Origin: Cytobacillus praedii
GTDB taxonomy: Bacteria; Bacillota; Bacilli; Bacillales; Cytobacillaceae
Direction: 5' to 3'
NCBI RefSeq assembly: GCF_001439605.1
Contig: NZ_LMBX01000002.1
Location: forward strand, 162,676-226,675
Length of the DNA: 64,000 bases
The position numbers were made by a program, and so were the translations under genes. The notes under the pieces were generated by a model. The model was not told the DNA's origin. It worked only from the letters and a program-made list of their open reading frames with translations, and did no database searches. The first letter of the stretch is position 1. The number at the start of each line of letters is the position of its first letter. Below, piece after piece: positions 58,288-64,000 of this stretch.

Positions 58288-59472
58288 ATGAACAAAGAAA
58301 ATACAAGGTTTTGGATTTTAGTTAGTATTGTTGCAATTTCCGGATTTAGTCAGGGAATGCTGCTCCCTCTGATCGCTATCATTTTTGAAAATGAGGGAAT
58401 ATCCTCCAGCTTAAATGGACTAAATGCGACGGGCTTATATATCGGCATCCTGCTCATTTCTCCTTTTATGGAATATCCATTAAGAAAATATGGCTATAAA
58501 CCAGTAATTATTCTTGGCGGTTTACTTGTTGTTCTTTCACTCATCCTGTTTCCTTTTTGGAAATCCTTTTGGTTTTGGTTTATTTTAAGACTGTTAATCG
58601 GAATCGGTGATCATGCCCTGCACTTTGGGACTCAAACATGGATTACTTCTTCTTCACCTGAGCATAAAAGAGGGCGGAATATTTCGTTATATGGACTATT
58701 TTTTGGCGTCGGGTTTGCGATTGGACCTTTAATGGCCCCGCTTGTCAAAGTTAACGAGGCTTTGCCTTTTATCATTTCGTCTGCACTTTGCCTCATTGCC
58801 TGGGTATTTATTTTTACATTAAAAAATGATTATCCTGAGCAAACGATTGAGGTTAATTCAATTAAAGAAACAATCAAGCGTTTTAAAAAAGCTGCGAAAT
58901 ACGGATGGGTTGCATTCCTGCCTCCTTTAGGCTACGGATTTCTCGAAGCCTCATTAAATGGGAGCTTTCCTGTATACGGGCTTAGAATCGGGCTAGACAT
59001 ATCCAGTGTATCGATTCTGCTCACCTCCTTTGCAATTGGTGCCATTGTTTTTCAATTGCCATTGGGGATTCTTAGTGATAAATATGGAAGAAGAAACATA
59101 TTGATGATTATTTTATTTGCCGGTTTTTTAAGCTTTATGGCAGCAAGTTTCATGGAAGAAAGCATAATCGCTCTAACGATCTGCCTATTTATTGCTGGTA
59201 TGGTTGTCGGCTCAACCTTTTCCCTTGGCATAAGTTTTATGACTGACTTAATGCCAAAGAATCTCCTTCCAACAGGAAATCTTCTTTGCGGGGTTGCCTT
59301 TAGTATTGGGAGTTTAGCCGGACCCTATATCGGCGGAGTCTTTATTCAATATTTCAAAACAATTAGCTTTTTCAATATCATAAGTATAATGCTCTTGCTC
59401 ATCTTTTTGATTGTTGTTCTATTTGGGCAAAAGCAAACTTCTGCAAAAAAGGAAACATATTTTAATAGCTGA
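58288..59472 (+). CDS. yfkF: Major facilitator superfamily transporter (YfkF-like)
   Basis: A 394-residue MFS protein with 12 hydrophobic segments. The loop 2-3 signature appears in degenerate form (MEYPLRKYGYKPVIILGG) and a clear copy is in the second half (GILSDKYGRRNILMI). Proteins of this group are efflux pumps of unknown substrate. It is divergent from the calcium exchanger, as in B. subtilis. A GGAG-poor but acceptable AGAGGGA site precedes the ATG. Confidence 0.88.
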   Translation: MNKENTRFWILVSIVAISGFSQGMLLPLIAIIFENEGISSSLNGLNATGLYIGILLISPFMEYPLRKYGYKPVIILGGLLVVLSLILFPFWKSFWFWFILRLLIGIGDHALHFGTQTWITSSSPEHKRGRNISLYGLFFGVGFAIGPLMAPLVKVNEALPFIISSALCLIAWVFIFTLKNDYPEQTIEVNSIKETIKRFKKAAKYGWVAFLPPLGYGFLEASLNGSFPVYGLRIGLDISSVSILLTSFAIGAIVFQLPLGILSDKYGRRNILMIILFAGFLSFMAASFMEESIIALTICLFIAGMVVGSTFSLGISFMTDLMPKNLLPTGNLLCGVAFSIGSLAGPYIGGVFIQYFKTISFFNIISIMLLLIFLIVVLFGQKQTSAKKETYFNS

Positions 59473-59519
59473 AAAAGAAACATTTTCCTGTTCATTGCAT
59501 TCCTTATATAGTAAACTAG

Positions 59520-59534
59520 AAATAATAATTATAA
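59520..59534. promoter_or_regulatory. PerR-box-like site upstream of the P-type ATPase
   Basis: AAATAATAATTATAA matches the PerR box TTATAATnATTATAA at 12 of 14 defined positions and overlaps a TATAAT at 59530-59535. It lies 144 bases before the ATPase start. In B. subtilis pfeT is controlled by PerR and Fur. Confidence 0.6.
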
Positions 59535-59564
59535 TAAATGACTATGTGTCTGCAATGATTTTTT

Positions 59565-59598
59565 GCTGTCGCCTCCGGGCGGCAGCTTTCGTCGTTTT
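59565..59598 (+). terminator. Hairpin in the leader between yfkF and the ATPase gene
   Basis: GCTGTCGCC pairs with GGCGGCAGC around TCCG, followed by TTTCGTCGTTTT. It could end the yfkF transcript; since the PerR-box-like promoter lies before it, it could also attenuate the ATPase transcript. Confidence 0.6.
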
Positions 59599-59677
59599 AT
59601 AGGGCAATTGACGTTGATTATTTTTCTCAACAAGAATAACAAAAAGTTTTAATTCATCATACAAAGGAGGAAAAATC

Positions 59678-61603
59678 TTGAGTTCTGAAGTGAAAACATT
59701 AATTCAAAGTACAACATTAGCCGAAAACAAAAGCTTATTCGAAAAAGCGAAACCGCATGCGGAATTAATAGCTGCTCTGCTAAGCGGTGTTCTTATTGCA
59801 GCCGGCTGGATCCTAGATAAAAATGAACTTGCTGCTGCTTCAATCACCACTTATATCATTGCCTTTATCATTGGCGGCTTTGCTAAAGCAAAGGAAGGCA
59901 TTGAAGAAACTATTGCCAATAAAGAATTAAATGTTGAGATGCTGATGATATTTGCAGCCATTGGCTCATGCATAATTGGCTACTGGACAGAAGGTGCCAT
60001 ACTCATTTTTATCTTTGCCGTAAGTGGTGCCATGGAAACGTACACGATGAACAAAAGTCATAAAGAGATATCGGCTTTAATGGAGCTGCAGCCAGAACAA
60101 GCCTTACGGATCAATGACGGCTTTGAGGAAAAAATCCATGTTTCCGAATTAGAAATTGGAGATTTCATTTTAGTAAAACCCGGTGAACGAATTCCTTCTG
60201 ACGGCAAAATTGCCAAAGGTCATACAACCATTGATGAGGCTGCGATTACTGGGGAATCCATCCCTGTATCTAAAGAAAAAGAGGATGCCGTTTTTGCTGG
60301 AACAGTCAATTTAAATGGCTCTATTACTATAGAAATTACAAAGCCAAACAGTGAAACTCTATTTCAAAAAATCATTCTGCTTGTTCAATCTGCACAAAGT
60401 GAAAAATCTCCTTCCCAGCTGTTTATTGAAAAATTTGAAGGCACTTATGTCAAGGTGATCTTAACCATTGTTGTGTTGATGATGTTTCTCCCGCACTACC
60501 TGTTAGGATGGAGCTGGATGGAAACCTTTTACCGGGCGATGATCTTGCTTGTTGTTGCTTCTCCCTGTGCTTTAGTTGCCTCCATTATGCCTGCTACTTT
60601 ATCTGCAATTTCAAATGGGGCAAGGCATGGGATCCTTTTTAAAGGAGGCGTTCATTTAGAAAACTTAAGCCATTTAAAAGCGATTGCATTTGATAAAACA
60701 GGTACATTAACAAAGGGAAAACCTGAAGTAACTGATATTATTGCTGCCGATGGCGTTTCTGGTGAGGAAGTTTTATTAGTAGCTGCCTCCATTGAAAGTC
60801 ACTCTACTCATCCATTAGCGAACGCTATTGTTCATTATGCAAAGAAGACTATAGACAAGGCATTTATTACTCCTGAAAGGATGGAGGACGTTCCTGGCTG
60901 GGGAGTAAAGGCTACTATAGTTGAGGATGAGTGGAAAATTGGCAAAGCATCTTTTGTTGGGCTTGATGCAGCCGAAAACTTTTCAAATGGCGCATTAGAA
61001 AAAATGGCTAATCAAGGGAAAACTGTTGTTTTCGTTCAAAAAAATGATGAAATAGCTGCGCTCATCGCTCTGCAGGATGTGGTTCGTGAAGAGACAAAAA
61101 AAGCGATTGATCAATTAAAAAACCAGGGCATTTATACAATAATGCTAACTGGTGACAGCCAAAAAACAGGGAAAGCCATTGCAAATGAAGCCCACTTAGA
61201 TGACTTTATTGCGGAATGTTTACCTGAAAACAAAGTGGAGCACTTAAAAAAGCTTAAGGAAACACATAGCAATGTTGCCATGGTTGGAGATGGAATTAAT
61301 GACGCTCCCGCCCTTGCTACTGCTAATGTTGGGATTGCTATGGGAGAAGGCTCTGATGTCGCGCTCGAAACAGCAGATGTCGTTCTCATGAAGAACGATT
61401 TGCCGCGCATTTCTGATGCAATAGAACTTTCAAGACGAATGAATCGCATCATTAAGCAAAATGTGGTCTTTTCCATCACCGTTATTATGTTCTTAATTGC
61501 ATCCAACTTTCTTCAATTTGTGGATCTTCCATTCGGTGTTATCGCTCACGAAGGCAGCACCATTTTAGTTATCCTCAATAGCTTAAGATTATTGAAATCA
61601 TAA
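59678..61603 (+). CDS. pfeT: Heavy-metal P1B-type ATPase, PfeT/ZosA-like
   Basis: A 641-residue P1B-type pump. It has no N-terminal metal-binding domain. Membrane motif SPCALVAS lies before the phosphorylation site DKTGTLTKG; the actuator TGES (AAITGESIPV), nucleotide-domain HP pair (SHSTHPLANAI) and hinge MVGDGINDAPAL are all present. B. subtilis PfeT (formerly ZosA) has the same length and motif set and exports ferrous iron. The upstream PerR-box-like site supports this identity. It starts at TTG 59678 with AAAGGAGG at ideal spacing. It is inserted between the yfkF and yfkH counterparts relative to B. subtilis. Confidence 0.88.
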   Translation: MSSEVKTLIQSTTLAENKSLFEKAKPHAELIAALLSGVLIAAGWILDKNELAAASITTYIIAFIIGGFAKAKEGIEETIANKELNVEMLMIFAAIGSCIIGYWTEGAILIFIFAVSGAMETYTMNKSHKEISALMELQPEQALRINDGFEEKIHVSELEIGDFILVKPGERIPSDGKIAKGHTTIDEAAITGESIPVSKEKEDAVFAGTVNLNGSITIEITKPNSETLFQKIILLVQSAQSEKSPSQLFIEKFEGTYVKVILTIVVLMMFLPHYLLGWSWMETFYRAMILLVVASPCALVASIMPATLSAISNGARHGILFKGGVHLENLSHLKAIAFDKTGTLTKGKPEVTDIIAADGVSGEEVLLVAASIESHSTHPLANAIVHYAKKTIDKAFITPERMEDVPGWGVKATIVEDEWKIGKASFVGLDAAENFSNGALEKMANQGKTVVFVQKNDEIAALIALQDVVREETKKAIDQLKNQGIYTIMLTGDSQKTGKAIANEAHLDDFIAECLPENKVEHLKKLKETHSNVAMVGDGINDAPALATANVGIAMGEGSDVALETADVVLMKNDLPRISDAIELSRRMNRIIKQNVVFSITVIMFLIASNFLQFVDLPFGVIAHEGSTILVILNSLRLLKS

Positions 61604-61606
61604 TAA

Positions 61607-61755
61607 GAAAAGCGCAAGCGCCTTGGTCATCGCCGGACAAACTGGAAGGATCACGACTGAGATAAAGGAAACACGGTGAGCGGGAGCGAACCGATGTTGA
61701 CTTATCGTAGGGAGGGAGCCTGAAGTTTGTTAGGCGATAGGCGCTGGAGCTAGAC
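61607..61755 (+). repeat. Dispersed 150-bp repeat, copy 1 of a tandem pair
   Basis: Runs from GAAAAGCGCAAGCGCCTTGG to GGCGCTGGAGCTAGAC. Ends form an imperfect inverted repeat (AGCGC…). Begins 4 bases after the ATPase stop. Confidence 0.85.
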
Positions 61756-61760
61756 ATATA

Positions 61761-61910
61761 GAAAAGCGCAAGCGCCTTGGTCATCGCTGGACAAACTGGA
61801 AGGACCACGACTGAGATAAAGGAAACACGGTGAGCGGGAGTGAACCGATGTTGACGCAAACGTTGCGGAGAAGGCCTGAAGGTTGATAGGCAATAACGCT
61901 TGCGCTAGAC
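61761..61910 (+). repeat. Dispersed 150-bp repeat, copy 2 of a tandem pair
   Basis: Nearly identical to copy 1 over its first 95 bases, then diverged. The ends AGCGCAAGCG and CGCTTGCGCT are perfect terminal inverted repeats. Confidence 0.85.
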
Positions 61911-61922
61911 AATCATAAAAAC

Positions 61923-61946
61923 AGCCCGGGATTTCCCGGGCTTTTC
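61923..61946 (-). terminator. Bidirectional terminator
   Basis: AGCCCGGGA pairs with TCCCGGGCT, with A-rich and T-rich flanks. It ends the ATPase transcript on the plus strand and/or the 34-residue gene on the minus strand, whose stop codon is adjacent. Confidence 0.9.
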
Positions 61947-62051
61947 TTAATGATATCCATTTTGACCGTTTGCAGAACCAGATGTTTTTTGTTTCGGCTT
62001 ATTCTTACCCTTTTGCTTTGTTCCGCCATCTTTTTTTGTTTGCTTTGTCAT
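61947..62051 (-). CDS. Small basic Lys/Gln/Gly-rich protein, 34 residues
   Basis: The frame from ATG 62051 to TAA 61947 encodes MTKQTKKDGGTKQKGKNKPK followed by QKTSGSANGQNGYH. AAAGGAGG stands 7 bases before the ATG, and a terminator follows the stop directly, so it is very probably expressed. The composition (lysine, glutamine, glycine; no hydrophobic core) resembles minor small acid-soluble spore proteins, but I do not recognise the family. Confidence 0.7.
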   Translation of the reverse strand: MTKQTKKDGGTKQKGKNKPKQKTSGSANGQNGYH

Positions 62052-62141
62052 TTTGTTGCCTCCTTTGATAATCAATCATTTCCCCCTGTCTTATTCTTTA
62101 ACAGAAGCTTATTTTTATCATAGGAAACTTATAGCATATTC

Positions 62142-62966
62142 TTAACAATCATCGTTTTTATATTTACTGAAAATGGCATTGATTTCTCCGCCAATAATGA
62201 TGATGACCCCTGTTAAATAAAACCAAATCATCAATACAATAATCGCACCAATACTTCCATACGTTGCCGAGTAGTTGCCAAAATTCGTTACATAATAGGA
62301 AAACGCTAAGGATGATAAAATCCATCCAAATGTGGCGAATATAGCTCCTGGAACAACAGTTATACACCTTAATTTTTTATTAGGAGCGATCCAATAAAGC
62401 CCTGTAAAAACAATGAATAAAATGATGGAACTAACGAGCCACCTAAGTGTATTCCATATCGACATGAACTCATCAGAAAGGCCAAACTTAGCAAATAAAT
62501 AGATCCCAATCAGCTTTCCAAATACAGGAAGGAGCAGCGCGACGACAAAAACAAACAACATCGCAAAGGTAAATAAAATTGCCATACCTCTTGCAATCAG
62601 AAAAGGACGGCTTTCCTCTACTTCATAAGCGGAATTCAGCGCTTTAACAATTGCATTAATTCCATTCGAGGCTGACCAAATGGTTGCAATGATACCAAAG
62701 GATAGGAGCTTTCCATTTTTTTGTGAAAGTTGATTAATATTTGTTTCAATTAACTGCATACTCTCTCCCGGTGCAAAATCACGGATAACTCCGAGGATAT
62801 CCTCTTGAGTGATAGGCAAATAGGGCAAGAGAGTAACTAAAAATAATAGCAATGGGAAGAGAGAAAGCAGGAAGAAATAGGCCAATTGAGCAGCAAGACC
62901 GAATATATCATTCGCTATTATTCTTTTTACTAATCTCGGAATAAGAGTCGAGAATACTTGTCCCAT
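62142..62966 (-). CDS. yfkH: YihY/BrkB-family membrane protein (YfkH-like)
   Basis: A 274-residue protein with six hydrophobic segments and family motifs AAQLAYFFLLSLFPLLLFLV, SASNGINAIVKALNSAYEVEE and GSIGAIIVLMIWFYLTGVIIIIGGEIN. Formerly called ribonuclease BN, a label now considered wrong for this family; the function is unknown. An ATG at 62984 is in frame, but GGGGAGAT is placed for the ATG at 62966. Gene order yfkJ-yfkI-yfkH is as in B. subtilis. Confidence 0.9.
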   Translation of the reverse strand: MGQVFSTLIPRLVKRIIANDIFGLAAQLAYFFLLSLFPLLLFLVTLLPYLPITQEDILGVIRDFAPGESMQLIETNINQLSQKNGKLLSFGIIATIWSASNGINAIVKALNSAYEVEESRPFLIARGMAILFTFAMLFVFVVALLLPVFGKLIGIYLFAKFGLSDEFMSIWNTLRWLVSSIILFIVFTGLYWIAPNKKLRCITVVPGAIFATFGWILSSLAFSYYVTNFGNYSATYGSIGAIIVLMIWFYLTGVIIIIGGEINAIFSKYKNDDC

Positions 62967-62990
62967 TTCAACATCTCCCCTCATTTCTGC

Positions 62991-63326
62991 TTAGTTCTTA
63001 TTTTCGATTGGCCACTCTTTATAAGACTCATCGAATTCATCTTCCAGTCCTGCAATATCTGCTGTTCCTTCCTTTAATTCTTCTACCTTGCCAGCAATAT
63101 AGGAAACATCAGAAGTCACTTGCTCAATGGTTGATTTCACCTTATTCGTCATGTCCTTCACTTGGCTGATAGCCTCGTTAGGATGCTTGATATAATGTGT
63201 AATCTCACCCGTTGTCTTTTTACAATTTGCTGCAACAGCTTGTCTCGTGTCCTTATCAAATAAACTTAATGCACCTCCAGCTATTGCACCCAAAAGTACA
63301 CCTTTCCAAAATAATGATTTCCCCAT
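62991..63326 (-). CDS. Small YtxH-like membrane-associated protein (YfkI position)
   Basis: A 111-residue protein. A hydrophobic glycine-rich N-terminal segment (SLFWKGVLLGAIAGGALSLF) precedes a long amphipathic helix (ISQVKDMTNKVKSTIEQVTSDVSYIAGKVEELK) and an acidic tail. This layout resembles YtxH-type general stress proteins. It sits between the phosphatase and YfkH genes, as yfkI does in B. subtilis. Function unknown. Confidence 0.8.
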   Translation of the reverse strand: MGKSLFWKGVLLGAIAGGALSLFDKDTRQAVAANCKKTTGEITHYIKHPNEAISQVKDMTNKVKSTIEQVTSDVSYIAGKVEELKEGTADIAGLEDEFDESYKEWPIENKN

Positions 63327-63346
63327 TTTTTACACTCTCACTTTCT

Positions 63347-63817
63347 TTATATATTATGGTTCCTGCGAAGTTCATTTAATAAATTTGTACATCCTATTTT
63401 CACCAGTTCATATGTTTCCTCAAAATCCCCTGTAAAATAAGGATCCGGTATATCCTTTTCTTGTCTTTCATCGACATAATCAAGGAGTCTAACAATATGT
63501 GCAGAAGAATTTGCCTTCTTAAGCTTCTCGATATTTTTAACATTAGAAGTATCCATCGCCACTATGTATTGAAAATCAAGTAAGTCACTTTCTCGAATTT
63601 GCCTTGCACGAAGGCCCTCTGCATCAATCTTATATTTTGTCAAAATGCTTCTAGTTCCTTCATGAGGCTGACTGCCAACATGCCAGTCCCCTGTACCTGC
63701 TGAATCTACTTTGACCTCATGTTCCAATCCTTCCCTCTTAACAAGCTCTCGAAACATCGCTTCTGCCATAGGTGACCGGCAAATGTTTCCTAAACATACA
63801 AATAAAACATTAATCAT
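63347..63817 (-). CDS. yfkJ: Low-molecular-weight protein-tyrosine phosphatase (YfkJ-like)
   Basis: A 156-residue phosphatase. The active-site loop CLGNICRS (C-x5-R-S) is at the N-terminus and the general-acid aspartate is in DIPDPYF. It removes phosphate from protein tyrosines or arginines; YfkJ in B. subtilis is a tyrosine phosphatase connected with stress response. A longer frame to 63868 exists, but AAGGAGG precedes the ATG at 63817 (MINVLFVCLGN), the family start. Confidence 0.92.
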   Translation of the reverse strand: MINVLFVCLGNICRSPMAEAMFRELVKREGLEHEVKVDSAGTGDWHVGSQPHEGTRSILTKYKIDAEGLRARQIRESDLLDFQYIVAMDTSNVKNIEKLKKANSSAHIVRLLDYVDERQEKDIPDPYFTGDFEETYELVKIGCTNLLNELRRNHNI

Positions 63818-63929
63818 GTTCCAATTCCTCCTTGTCATCATTTTCTTCCAAATTGCCGTCTTCTGCAACCCATAGCAATATTTACTGTTGACATTTTATA
63901 ATGAACATGGAAAGATGGGAATATTATTA

Positions 63930-64000
63930 GAAAAGCGGAAGCGCCTTGATCATCGCCGGACAAACTGGAAGGACCGCGACTGAGATAAAGGAAACACGAA
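63930..64000 (+). repeat. Dispersed 150-bp repeat, cut by the window end
   Basis: The first 71 bases match the copies at 61607 and 61761 with few differences (GAAAAGCGGAAGCGCCTTGA…). It continues beyond the window. Confidence 0.85.

Noticed and set aside
61575..61859. 94-residue minus-strand frame
   Set aside because: It is formed by the two tandem 150-bp repeats and shows the same internal peptide repeat; it overlaps the ATPase end.

Overview
The window is AT-rich chromosomal DNA from a low-GC, Gram-positive, spore-forming Bacillaceae-type bacterium. Evidence: strong AGGAGG ribosome-binding sites, lipoprotein solute-binding proteins, PdaA (spore cortex delta-lactam synthesis), and a right half that follows the Bacillus subtilis yfjN-yfjO-yfjP-pdaA ... 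yfkAB-yfkD-yfkE-yfkF ... yfkH-yfkI-yfkJ order with insertions. No rRNA, tRNA, insertion sequence, integrase or CRISPR array was seen. Family names rest on motif recognition and memory of families; no searches were run.

Left region (1-38.25 kb) is a large accessory locus for complex, host-type glycans. It has three CUT1 ABC importers, each a lipoprotein plus two permeases with no ATPase gene nearby; a secreted GH101 endo-alpha-N-acetylgalactosaminidase; and intracellular-type GH2, GH20-like and GH63-like hydrolases. Regulators are a partial ROK protein, a LacI protein, a YesM/YesN-type two-component pair and a GntR/UTRA protein. The GH101 enzyme would release mucin-type Gal-GalNAc outside the cell, the importers would take up oligosaccharides, and the cytoplasmic hydrolases would split them.

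Inside this locus, the plus-strand operon at 33.6-38.2 kb encodes a sugar-acid deacetylase, a DgaE-type ammonia-lyase, a DgaF-type aldolase and a PfkB kinase. With the SDR dehydrogenase at 11.7 kb and a (frameshifted) lactonase at 27-28 kb, this spells out a plausible oxidative route from N-acetylhexosamine through an amino-aldonate to pyruvate and glyceraldehyde-3-phosphate. The most unusual component is a divergent two-subunit glycine-dehydrogenase-like pair (8.6-11.6 kb) lying between a sugar importer and the SDR, with no H-protein or T-protein gene and with family motifs replaced.

Middle region (38.4-48.7 kb): Dus tRNA dihydrouridine synthase; a PqqB-like protein coupled to an NhaC-type transporter; a 1.7-kb non-coding decay zone holding an EcfT fragment and three degenerate direct repeats of about 330 bp; RlmD-type rRNA methyltransferase; AlkA-type glycosylase; PdaA; class I fumarase.

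Right region (49-64 kb): an SE1561-like small protein; an enolase-superfamily racemase/epimerase overlapping an acetyltransferase, an unusual regulator and a second NhaC-type transporter, tied together by an identical 20-bp direct-repeat site in front of both minus-strand transcription units; YfkAB radical SAM protein; YfkD; a Ca2+/H+ exchanger; an MFS transporter; a PfeT/ZosA-like P-type ATPase with a PerR-box-like site; and yfkHIJ homologues. Dispersed repeats of about 150 bp occur at 51.3, 61.6, 61.8 and 63.9 kb.
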